Part shown: positions 1-4,706 of the stretch, piece after piece
How the letters are laid out: every line of letters starts with the position of its first letter
Numbering within the stretch: the first letter of the stretch is position 1
Assembly (NCBI GenBank): GCA_027294925.1
Contig: JAPULM010000393.1
Location: 1-6,192, forward strand
DNA length: 6,192 bases
Reading direction: 5' to 3'
Origin: a bacterium
Lineage (GTDB): Bacteria > Tectomicrobia > Entotheonellia > Entotheonellales > Entotheonellaceae
The notes under the pieces: generated by a model
Database searches by the model: none
Told to the model about the DNA's origin: nothing
What the model saw: the letters and a program-made list of their open reading frames with translations, nothing else
Position numbers and translations under genes: made by a program

Positions 1-106
1 GCTGCTCGGTGTCGGCGTGTCCTCCGGCGTCGGGCTCTTCTTCGGCTTCTACCCGGCGCGCCAAGCGGCCCGTCTCGATCCTATCACGGCCTTACGGTCG
101 GGGTGA
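1..106 (+). CDS. C-terminal end of a MacB/FtsX-type ABC transporter permease (partial)
   Basis: The frame starting at base 2 is open from the window edge to a TGA at 104-106 and encodes about 34 residues. They form a hydrophobic Gly/Val/Leu/Phe-rich helix followed by FGFYPARQAARLDPITALRSG-like sequence (key residues Y-P-A-R, A-A-R-L-D-P-I, A-L-R). This is the hallmark C-terminus of FtsX-domain permeases such as MacB and LolC/E relatives, in which the last transmembrane helix is followed by a short cytoplasmic 'PARxAARLDPIxALR' tail. By family knowledge such proteins work with an ATPase and often a periplasmic adaptor in macrolide, peptide or lipoprotein export. Everything upstream lies outside the window, so substrate and partners cannot be judged. 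No clear terminator follows; a short palindrome at 137-150 and a T-run at 170-175 are not adjacent. Confidence 0.85.
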   Translation, partial: LLGVGVSSGVGLFFGFYPARQAARLDPITALRSG

Positions 107-288
107 AAGGGCCTGCTCTCTGCTGACTAAGACGCCGATCCTTTAGGATCTGCTGAGGTTGTGCTGAGGTTTTTTCCCTGCGGGGTGGTAGATGAGTATT
201 TGTCCATGTTGCCGACCCGCGCAGGAGAGCGGTACGACTTAGCGCTTCTCACAGAGGTATTCGACCGACTCATGGGTGATGGCGGCAT

Positions 289-474
289 GGCGGCCAACTT
301 TTCCAACCGTTCCAACCGCACCAGTTTGACGCCAGTGGTGCCGTCTAACCACGGCCTGGTAAACATGTACACCAGGTCCCCATTGGCATCCTGTGTAAGC
401 CGCTCAAGCAACACGGCACCTCTTCCGGTATAGCGAATCAGACGCTCCAGCTGATCACGCCGATGTGCCGCCAT
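289..474 (-). pseudogene. IS91-family (Y2) transposase, C-terminal fragment
   Basis: Read on the minus strand within an open frame spanning 127-504, this segment gives about 62 residues: HRRDQLERLIRYTGRGAV, then ERLTQDANGDLVYMFTRPW, then DGTTGVKL and LEKLAA. This matches the conserved C-terminal part of IS91-type transposases (Y2 rolling-circle family, zinc-binding-domain transposases), in which 'L-x-R-L-x-R-Y-x-x-R', 'L-x-Y-x-x-x-x-P-x-x-D-G-T-T' and 'L-x-x-L-E-x-x-x-x-L-A-A-L-V-P-x-P' occur in this order. Similarity stops after LAA; the next residues are low-complexity Ser/Pro/Arg sequence, and the catalytic tyrosines and zinc domain that should precede it are absent. An ATG exists at 502-504, but the family protein is several hundred residues, so this is a dead fragment and not a small gene. 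It marks past rolling-circle IS activity here. Confidence 0.72.
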
Positions 475-624
475 TAAAGGCGAAGTCCTGACAAAAGGGA
501 ACATGGTCTATGAACGAGCCCGCTGAACGCTGAATGGGATTGAAATCGCTACTAAGACCGGGGAAACGCCTCATACTTGACATCGGATACAGTTGACGGT
601 AGCCTGACGGAATGCTGATGATAC

Positions 625-750
625 GCATGTATACACCTGTGCCTGTTATAAACCTGGACAGAAAATCCCCCTCACTCAACCCTCTCCCTCAAGGGACGAG
701 GGCGACAACGGGCAAGCATTTTTGTCCATGGACAGAGCCTGTATACATGC
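625..750. repeat. 126-bp nested imperfect palindrome, MITE-like
   Basis: The ends are an exact 11-bp inverted repeat: GCATGTATACA at 625-635 and TGTATACATGC at 740-750. Inside is a second inverted pair, TGGACAGAAAAT (655-666) against ATTTTTGTCCA (718-728), differing by one missing base. At the centre is a GC-rich hairpin, CCCTCTCCCT against AGGGACGAGGG (680-702). The two arms differ in length, as if indels had eroded one side. No target-site duplication was established and no coding sequence is inside. It could be a decayed miniature inverted-repeat element or a structured 5' leader of the hydrolase gene that begins at 784. Confidence 0.45.
644..652 (+). promoter_or_regulatory. Candidate extended -10 promoter for the dienelactone hydrolase gene
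   Basis: TGT followed by TATAAA at 647-652 fits an extended -10 element (TGn directly before a five-of-six match to TATAAT). There is no good -35 hexamer 16-18 bases upstream. A transcript from here would start near 659 and carry the 680-702 hairpin in its leader before reaching the ATG at 784. It lies inside the left arm of the nested palindrome. This is inference from motif match alone. Confidence 0.25.
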
Positions 751-771
751 CGGCTTGCACTCGTTCTTACC

Positions 772-780
772 AAGGAGAGG
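772..780 (+). promoter_or_regulatory. Strong Shine-Dalgarno for the dienelactone hydrolase
   Basis: AAGGAGAGG lies just ahead of the ATG at 784 (6 bases from AAGGAG), and decides the start codon over any in-frame alternative. Confidence 0.8.
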
Positions 781-783
781 CCT

Positions 784-1524
784 ATGTACCCACCGGACAT
801 CCAAGCGGAGAGGATTCAATACCCAAGCCAGGACGGCGCCCAAATCACGGCTTATTATAGCCGCCCGGCGGCGGCGAGCAATTATCCGGGCGTTGTCGTA
901 ATCATGGAAGCGTTTGGCCTCAATGATCACATTGAAGACGTTGCGCGGCGCTTTGCCGAGCAGGGGTATCTGGCGATTGCGCCTGATATGTATACCCGCG
1001 AAGGCTCACCGGACGCCAGCGATATGAATGACGTGATGCGGGTGATGTTTTCGGTGTCCGATTCACAAGCCATGGCAGATTTGGATGGCGCCATTAGCTT
1101 TCTCAAAGGGCAATCCGACTCGAATGGCAAAGTCGGTGCGATCGGCTTTTGCTCAGGCGGCCGTTATACCCTCATGTTGGGTTGCAAAAGCACCAATCTG
1201 GATGCGGCGGTTGATTCGGCCGGCGGCTTTATCATTCAGGACGAACACACGGAACAGCGGCCGGTGTCGCCGATTGACATGGTGCCAACCCTGTCTTGCC
1301 CGCTGCTGGGTCTGTTTGGGGAAGAAGACGCCAACCCGTCGCCGGAACATGCCGCACGGCTGCAAGAAGAACTCGACAAACACGGCAAGACCTACGAGTA
1401 TAGAACGTACCGCAATGCCGGCCATGCCTTCTTTGCCGACTATCGGCCGAGCTACCGAGCGGCAGCAGCGCAGGATATGTGGCACCGCGTTTTACTGTTT
1501 TACGGACAACATCTCAAGGCGTAG
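784..1524 (+). CDS. Dienelactone hydrolase family protein
   Basis: An alpha/beta-hydrolase of 246 residues, close to the usual 230-250 of the family, with no signal peptide, so cytosolic. Founding members (ClcD, TcbE) hydrolyse the lactone ring of dienelactone to maleylacetate in chlorocatechol degradation; most relatives have unknown carboxylic-ester substrates. The catalytic set is visible: the nucleophile elbow G-F-C-S-G-G with Cys123, Asp182 in GEEDANPSPE, His214 in NAGHAFFADY, and Glu42 in the VVVIMEAFGLN strand-turn, which in this family holds the cysteine in its resting state. The GHAFF...Y..AA.D.W ending is typical. The ATG is preceded by AAGGAG at 772-777 with 6-base spacing, which fixes the start. 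It stands alone on the plus strand, facing the MaoC-type gene. With no chlorocatechol or other ring-cleavage genes nearby, the true substrate is open. Confidence 0.93.
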   Translation: MYPPDIQAERIQYPSQDGAQITAYYSRPAAASNYPGVVVIMEAFGLNDHIEDVARRFAEQGYLAIAPDMYTREGSPDASDMNDVMRVMFSVSDSQAMADLDGAISFLKGQSDSNGKVGAIGFCSGGRYTLMLGCKSTNLDAAVDSAGGFIIQDEHTEQRPVSPIDMVPTLSCPLLGLFGEEDANPSPEHAARLQEELDKHGKTYEYRTYRNAGHAFFADYRPSYRAAAAQDMWHRVLLFYGQHLKA

Positions 1525-1537
1525 TGCATACTGCCCA

Positions 1538-1590
1538 TCCCTTCCCACTGCCCCTTCCCCCGCCAGAGGGGAAGGGGCAGTGGGAGGGGA
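1538..1590. terminator. Long GC-rich hairpin between convergent genes
   Basis: A 23-bp stem (1538-1560 against 1568-1590) is perfect except for one T-G wobble pair (1542/1586) and closes a 7-base loop CGCCAGA (1561-1567). It starts 13 bases after the stop of the dienelactone hydrolase and ends just before the stop of the convergent MaoC-type gene at 1592, the position of a bidirectional terminator. There is no long T-run on either strand, so it is not a textbook intrinsic terminator. Its core resembles the palindrome at 2919-2963 and it may be a copy of a dispersed intergenic repeat that also serves to separate transcripts. Confidence 0.6.
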
Positions 1591-1591
1591 T

Positions 1592-2056
1592 TTAGGAAGA
1601 AGGGCGCCGTTTGACCAACAGCTTCATCTCGCCTTCCATACATAGCTCATCCCGCTGATTATGCACGGTGGAGCGGATCGTCACCACACCCGTCGTACGA
1701 CGGGGTGTAAGATCGCTAATGATGAGTTCCGGATAAAGCGTATCGCCCGCGATGACCGGCTTTAAAAATTTTGACGATTGTTCAATGAAGGCGATGATTG
1801 AATCGCCAAGCAAATGCGGCAAGTCGCTGGCGCCGGGGCAGGTTTGCACCAGGGTCTGGAAGCCATGCGCCAGCAGGCCGCCGTATCCGCGCTGTTTACA
1901 ATATTCCACATCGTAGTGAATCGGATGGTTATCGCCGCTGGCAAGTTGAAACGCCGCAAATAACGCCTCGGTCTGCGTACGCGACGGAATATAAAAGGTC
2001 ATGCCAACTTCAAGGTCTTCCAGATAGGCCGATTTACCAAATTTGCTACGCTCCAC
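1592..2056 (-). CDS. MaoC-type hot-dog dehydratase/hydratase
   Basis: A 154-residue single hot-dog domain, the normal size for MaoC-like proteins. Members hydrate 2-enoyl-CoA to (R)-3-hydroxyacyl-CoA or handle related CoA thioesters (PhaJ, mesaconyl-CoA hydratase relatives). The hydratase-2 signature is present: A-S-G-D-N-H-P-I-H-Y-D with the catalytic pair Asp42 and His47 five residues apart, followed by GYGGLLAHGFQTL, where the Gly-Ala-His-Gly turn is typical. The variant 'DNHPIH' in place of the common 'D-x-N-P-x-H' is kept close to consensus. Translation starts at a GTG (2054-2056), supported by GAGGAG six bases upstream at 2063-2068. The tauD remnant ends 33 bases upstream on the same strand, so the two were probably once one operon. 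No membrane segment; cytosolic. The exact CoA substrate cannot be told. Confidence 0.9.
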   Translation of the reverse strand: MERSKFGKSAYLEDLEVGMTFYIPSRTQTEALFAAFQLASGDNHPIHYDVEYCKQRGYGGLLAHGFQTLVQTCPGASDLPHLLGDSIIAFIEQSSKFLKPVIAGDTLYPELIISDLTPRRTTGVVTIRSTVHNQRDELCMEGEMKLLVKRRPSS

Positions 2057-2062
2057 CAGGTT

Positions 2063-2068
2063 CTCCTC
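2063..2068 (-). promoter_or_regulatory. Shine-Dalgarno selecting a GTG start for the MaoC-type gene
   Basis: On the minus strand GAGGAG sits six bases before GTG (2056-2054). No ATG is suitably placed near it, so GTG initiation is the best reading. Confidence 0.7.
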
Positions 2069-2089
2069 GTTCGCCCCTCAACACCAACT

Positions 2090-2272
2090 TTAATAGGAAT
2101 CCGCGCAGCCAACCGTGATGCGTTGCATCAAACGCCGATGTTGTGGCCATTGATCGTCAAAGGTGGCCAGATGTTGCACGCTGCAATTGTCCCACATCAA
2201 CACGTCACGCACCTGCCATTCGTGTGCATGGCGAAACCGGGGTTGCGTGATCCAGGCGCCTCGTTGCCCCAT
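2090..2272 (-). pseudogene. TauD/TfdA-family dioxygenase, 3'-terminal fragment
   Basis: The minus-strand frame ending in TAA at 2092-2090 encodes a 60-codon stretch whose residues 8-60 (ITQPRFRHAHEWQ, then VLMWDNCSVQHLATFD, then QHRRLMQRITV) are the C-terminal end of an Fe(II)/2-oxoglutarate dioxygenase of the TauD/TfdA family. His34 in W-D-N-x-x-x-x-H corresponds to the distal iron ligand, and Arg47 and Arg51 to the arginines that bind 2-oxoglutarate in TauD. A complete protein is about 280 residues and needs the H-x-D motif near residue 100; nothing of that part exists in the window. The similarity begins abruptly at about 2251, where the MT-A70 coding sequence ends its own conserved domain. 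The ATG at 2272 is therefore not a true start. It sits 33 bases before the MaoC-type gene, its likely former operon partner. Confidence 0.82.
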
Positions 2273-2832
2273 TGCTCCCAGTTGGCTCGTTGACTTCGAG
2301 CAAATAGCTCCAAAAAAGGGCCCGGGCTACAGGCTTCCACAATCTCGTAAAATTCATCCGGCTTGCGTGAATGCTCACGCTTACGCGTTTTGACGATGTT
2401 CACTTGCCGACGCCCCGGCGCCAGGGTGCGTAAGCGCCCCCGCACGCCGAATAACACCATCTCTGTCGTATTGCGGAAGTAGAAGCCAACCCCACGGCCA
2501 TCCGGGCCACCGTCTTTGCGGATCTTATGCCAAATAATATTCGTTTTATACTGAAAACCCCACGCTGCCATCACCTCCAAGCCTTCGCGCAGCATGGCAT
2601 TGGGAACCCAGAGGTAGAGATGAGCGTTCTCTGCCGCCGCCACGGACACAGGCAATTGTTTAATTTCACGTAGGGTGAGCGTCGTGTAACGACGCAGCCG
2701 CCGGTGCTCCGGCGCCACTTTGCCGGTACGGTTGGTAAATTGCCATGGGGGATCAGCCAAAATTGTGCTGTAGGTACGGTTATCTATATAGGTCAGAAAA
2801 TCTTGCGCTGGGGTCGTCTCTGTGTGCTTCAC
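2197..2832 (-). CDS. MT-A70 family DNA/RNA N6-adenine methyltransferase
   Basis: A 211-residue protein of the MT-A70 class, which transfers a methyl group from S-adenosylmethionine to N6 of adenine. Visible motifs: catalytic D-P-P-W at 27-30 inside YSTILADPPWQF, HLYLWVPNA at 71-79, the NIIWHKIRKDG strand near 98-108, GRGVGFYFRNTTEMVLFG at 112-129, REHSRKPDE at 152-160, LELFAR at 174-179 and the closing WGN at 188-190. The conserved domain thus appears complete. The last ~20 residues after WGNEA read through the tauD remnant in another frame, so the natural tail has been replaced; the effect on activity is unknown. Translation starts at GTG (2830-2832) with GAGGAG 8 bases upstream (2841-2846). 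No restriction enzyme, recognition subunit or phage gene lies beside it, so it is an orphan. Bacterial relatives are often phage- or plasmid-borne, consistent with acquisition by transfer. Confidence 0.9.
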   Translation of the reverse strand: MKHTETTPAQDFLTYIDNRTYSTILADPPWQFTNRTGKVAPEHRRLRRYTTLTLREIKQLPVSVAAAENAHLYLWVPNAMLREGLEVMAAWGFQYKTNIIWHKIRKDGGPDGRGVGFYFRNTTEMVLFGVRGRLRTLAPGRRQVNIVKTRKREHSRKPDEFYEIVEACSPGPFLELFARSQRANWEQWGNEAPGSRNPGFAMHTNGRCVTC

Positions 2833-2918
2833 GTCGGGCTCTCCTCAACCGCACCATGTTGGCGGAATAACAGCTCTTTTATGTTCTACTCCGCACTCCG
2901 AAATCCGCACGCCACATT

Positions 2919-2963
2919 TCCCTTCCCCCCCGTCCCAATCTTCCCCGGCCAGGGGGGAAGGGA
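2919..2963. repeat. GC-rich palindromic intergenic repeat
   Basis: An exact 12-bp inverted repeat, TCCCTTCCCCCC (2919-2930) against GGGGGGAAGGGA (2952-2963), spaced by 21 bases. A nested alternative pairs TTCCCC (2941-2946) with GGGGAA (2954-2959). The TTCCCC-x-GCCAG-GGGGAAGGG core resembles the hairpin at 1538-1590, and more weakly the one at 680-702, suggesting a dispersed repeat family that sits between genes. It lies between divergently transcribed genes, so it is unlikely to be merely a terminator. Confidence 0.6.
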
Positions 2964-2975
2964 TAAGCGAAATGC

Positions 2976-3004
2976 TTGAAAATAGTTGTCCCGACACTTA
3001 TTAT
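2976..3004 (+). promoter_or_regulatory. Predicted sigma-70-type promoter for the DUF309 gene
   Basis: TTGAAA (2976-2981, five of six to TTGACA) and TATTAT (2999-3004, five of six to TATAAT) are separated by exactly 17 bases. This is the best promoter match noticed in the window. Transcription would begin near 3011, leaving a leader of about 140 bases before the GTG at 3152. The promoter lies directly after the GC-rich palindrome. Motif-based inference only. Confidence 0.5.
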
Positions 3005-3092
3005 GCCGTAAAACGCGCTATAGTGCAGTATATTGTCTTGCACCTCGTGTACGTTGTCCTGATAGAGGGATTTCTGCATTTACTGATTCGGA

Positions 3093-3125
3093 TGCCTAAC
3101 GACGACTGACCGGCATGGTTAGGCA
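3093..3125 (+). promoter_or_regulatory. Inverted repeat in the leader of the DUF309 gene
   Basis: TGCCTAAC (3093-3100) and GTTAGGCA (3118-3125) are exact complements separated by 17 bases, ending 26 bases before the GTG start. In RNA this would be a hairpin with a large loop; in DNA it could be an operator for a dimeric repressor. No T-run follows, so it is not an intrinsic terminator. Confidence 0.35.
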
Positions 3126-3151
3126 AACGGCGAATAGAAAGAACTTACTCT

Positions 3152-3550
3152 GTGCCCTTAGAACCTGACGAAATTGAACACCTGCAGCAGGGCATGCAGC
3201 ACTTTCGGGCGGGGGATTATTTTGCCGCGCATGATGATTGGGAAGCGGTGTGGCAGGGTTTGCGTGGACGACCCCGGACGTTTTGGCAAGCAATGATTCA
3301 GCTGGTGGTGGGCGCCTACCACTTTGAGAACGGCAATCGCAAGGGCTGCGAAAGCCTGTGGAACAAAGCCCTGTCGAAATGTCACGACCTGACGCCGACC
3401 TATGATGGCAATCCGCCGCCACAACTGCTCATTCTCGCAGAGCTGCTGCAGACGTGCATCGCCTCGCTACACCAGACGGAGGGCCCTTTGCCCCATATCG
3501 CTCACTTTGCCAACGCCGTGTTATCGGAGGCATGGTTTGCGTTTCGCTAA
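3152..3550 (+). CDS. DUF309 family protein of unknown function
   Basis: 132 residues with the DUF309 signature: F-R-A-G-D-Y-F-A-A-H-D-D-W-E-A-V-W (about 18-34), then R-T-F-W-Q-A-M-I-Q-L-V-V-G-A-Y-H (42-57), then GNRKGCESLW and a further helix. The family consensus has H-E-x-W-E-x-x-W; here His27, Glu31 and Trp34 are kept. The fold is all-helical and no enzymatic role is established for the family, so none is assigned. The best start is GTG at 3152-3154; the Shine-Dalgarno is weak (AGAAAG about ten bases upstream), so the start is less certain than the frame. It is a single-gene transcript with its own predicted promoter and a leader inverted repeat, ending 49 bases before the convergent hydrolase gene. 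Confidence 0.82.
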   Translation: MPLEPDEIEHLQQGMQHFRAGDYFAAHDDWEAVWQGLRGRPRTFWQAMIQLVVGAYHFENGNRKGCESLWNKALSKCHDLTPTYDGNPPPQLLILAELLQTCIASLHQTEGPLPHIAHFANAVLSEAWFAFR

Positions 3551-3599
3551 CCCGCTCAGAGACTATCTGCTCACCTCTATTTTAGTTTCAGACCGTTTC

Positions 3600-4571
3600 T
3601 CAAAACACGATAGGATCGGTTGTTTTCACCACTTGCATGCCGGCCTGGCGGCATTCCGCCATGGTCTGCTCGGCCAAACGCGGGAAATCCAGCTCGGGCG
3701 GTAAGGGATCAAGAGGCGGCGCCGGCACAGAGCTCATGGCATCTTCCAGGATCCAGATCTTGTCAGTCCATGCAGAATTAGTTGCCAATAGGTGGTCCCG
3801 TATGTCGAGTAGGGTGGCCCGCACACAGTGCGATTTGGCCTGTCCGAAAACATACACCCGGTCATAGCCGAGCAGCAACTCAAAAAATGACCTATTAAAC
3901 CCACCAACGGACTGCCCGCCCAATTCCTGCACCTCAGGCGATAAGACGGAGTAATTCTCCGTCATTGGATGCTCGCCTTTGATTTCGAAATGGGTCTGTT
4001 GCTGCCGTACCAGGCTATGAAAAATCGCCGCTTCCATCATGGCCGGAACCAGGGTATGACTAATGCCGCCCAGCAATACATGGTAGGGCCAGATGGTCAG
4101 AACGTATTTGCCGCTCGCTTCCAGCTTCTCACAGTACTCCAGGCATGCTTCACGGTTACGCATCGGTGTCCAGACGCCGCCACGCACCTCATCTGCAGTA
4201 ATTGTGCTTAAGGGCGCCGGATGCCGGCCCTGGGCATCTGTCCACCAGGCCGGGTGAAAAATCTGAAACACCCGGTGTGTGTCTAGGGAAAACAGCAATC
4301 CGGTCAGTTTGTCCAGGTTGCGGTACAGCCAGACCAGTGTCCGCTGCGTATCCCCAACCGCACCCTCCACAAATAGGCTGGCGCCGGGGGTGCAAAACCC
4401 CACCTGGCAATCGATGCCAAATGCCGCAATGCGTCTGGAGTCCTGGGTGGCAGGTAGAATGTGGTGTTGGCGTTGGTAGGTTAACGCGGCTTCCGCCACC
4501 TGTGCCGCACGTTCCAGATAGATATTGCCAACCGTATCGGGGTCATAAAAATCGGGCAGAGGAAGTGACAT
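3600..4571 (-). CDS. Isochorismatase/nicotinamidase-fold cysteine hydrolase
   Basis: A 323-residue member of the isochorismatase-like cysteine hydrolases, which cleave amides or vinyl ethers. The nicotinamidase active site can be traced: Asp54 in AFGIDCQVGFC, Lys198 in EIKGEHPMTENYS and the nucleophile Cys249 in VFGQAKSHCVRATLLDI, giving the D-K-C triad. A probable metal site is D97-x-H99 with His106 in SLDTHRVFQIFHPAWW, matching the D-x-H...H arrangement of nicotinamidases. WPYHVLLGG at 161-169 replaces the usual 'WP.HC..GT'. At 323 residues it is much longer than the usual 180-230: there is a ~45-residue N-terminal extension, an insertion around 110-150 and a long C-terminal tail. It starts at ATG 4569-4571 with AAAGGAG at 4577-4583. 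It lies 135 bases downstream of the flavin monooxygenase gene on the same strand, probably co-transcribed. Its substrate is unknown. Confidence 0.87.
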   Translation of the reverse strand: MSLPLPDFYDPDTVGNIYLERAAQVAEAALTYQRQHHILPATQDSRRIAAFGIDCQVGFCTPGASLFVEGAVGDTQRTLVWLYRNLDKLTGLLFSLDTHRVFQIFHPAWWTDAQGRHPAPLSTITADEVRGGVWTPMRNREACLEYCEKLEASGKYVLTIWPYHVLLGGISHTLVPAMMEAAIFHSLVRQQQTHFEIKGEHPMTENYSVLSPEVQELGGQSVGGFNRSFFELLLGYDRVYVFGQAKSHCVRATLLDIRDHLLATNSAWTDKIWILEDAMSSVPAPPLDPLPPELDFPRLAEQTMAECRQAGMQVVKTTDPIVF

Positions 4572-4578
4572 GTGTGCT

Positions 4579-4590
4579 CCTTTGCAAAGG
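4579..4590. promoter_or_regulatory. 12-bp perfect palindrome overlapping the hydrolase ribosome binding site
   Basis: CCTTTGCAAAGG reads the same on both strands and contains most of the AAAGGAG Shine-Dalgarno of the hydrolase gene starting at 4571. A dimeric DNA-binding protein site, or weak hairpin masking of the ribosome binding site, is possible; chance is not excluded. Confidence 0.3.
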
Positions 4591-4629
4591 GGGGAATTTC
4601 GTCTGTTCGACTGCCATTAAGGGATACTG

Positions 4630-4641
4630 CGATTCGAATCG
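4630..4641. promoter_or_regulatory. 12-bp perfect palindrome in the monooxygenase-hydrolase spacer
   Basis: CGATTCGAATCG is an exact palindrome in the 135-base gap between the two co-directional genes, 39 bases upstream of the other palindrome. It might be an operator for an internal promoter of the hydrolase gene. No partner regulator gene is in the window. Confidence 0.3.
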
Positions 4642-4706
4642 TCATGTCAAGAACGCCAAGCAGTTGGGCAACGTGATCAATGACTAATGGCTCGATGTAG
4701 CTGGAG

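Larger units (their letters stand above)
107..783. other. 677-bp gene-free stretch with transposase relic and palindromic DNA
   Basis: No intact gene is supported here. From left to right it holds a small perfect palindrome GATCCT-TT-AGGATC (137-150), a tandem direct repeat TGCTGAGGTT (151-160 and 162-171) running into six T's, the IS91-like transposase remnant on the minus strand (about 289-474), an undistinguished stretch (505-624), and a nested imperfect palindrome (625-750). The ribosome binding site of the next gene follows at 772-780. Other open frames here lack recognisable similarity and start signals. Confidence 0.6.
2833..3151. other. 319-bp divergent intergenic region
   Basis: It lies between the minus-strand methyltransferase gene and the plus-strand DUF309 gene and must hold the promoters for both. 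Visible contents: the methyltransferase Shine-Dalgarno (2841-2846), a GC-rich palindrome (2919-2963), a good plus-strand promoter (2976-3004) and an 8-bp inverted repeat (3093-3125). No convincing minus-strand promoter and no gene was recognised; open frames crossing it have no recognisable similarity. Confidence 0.55.

Noticed and set aside
137..175. Intrinsic terminator for the MacB-type gene
   Set aside because: The palindrome at 137-150 has a two-base loop and the T-run is 20 bases further downstream, so hairpin and T-tract are not adjacent.
528..560. GGGATTGAAAT string resembling the end of a CRISPR repeat
   Set aside because: It occurs once only; there is no second copy at spacer distance and no cas gene in the window.
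577..605. Sigma-70 promoter from TTGACA (577-582) with TAGCCT 17 bases on, plus a second TTGACG at 593-598
   Set aside because: The -10 matches only three of six and the second -35 has no good -10 partner; it lies about 180 bases from the next start.
612..860. 82-residue plus-strand open frame ahead of the dienelactone hydrolase
   Set aside because: It runs through the palindromic repeat and into the hydrolase gene in the wrong frame; its Pro/Arg/Gly-rich sequence is typical of translated GC-rich repeats.
1085..1645. 186-residue plus-strand frame across the 3' half of the dienelactone hydrolase gene
   Set aside because: It is a frame shadow of the hydrolase with Arg/Pro-rich content and ends by translating the hairpin repeat.
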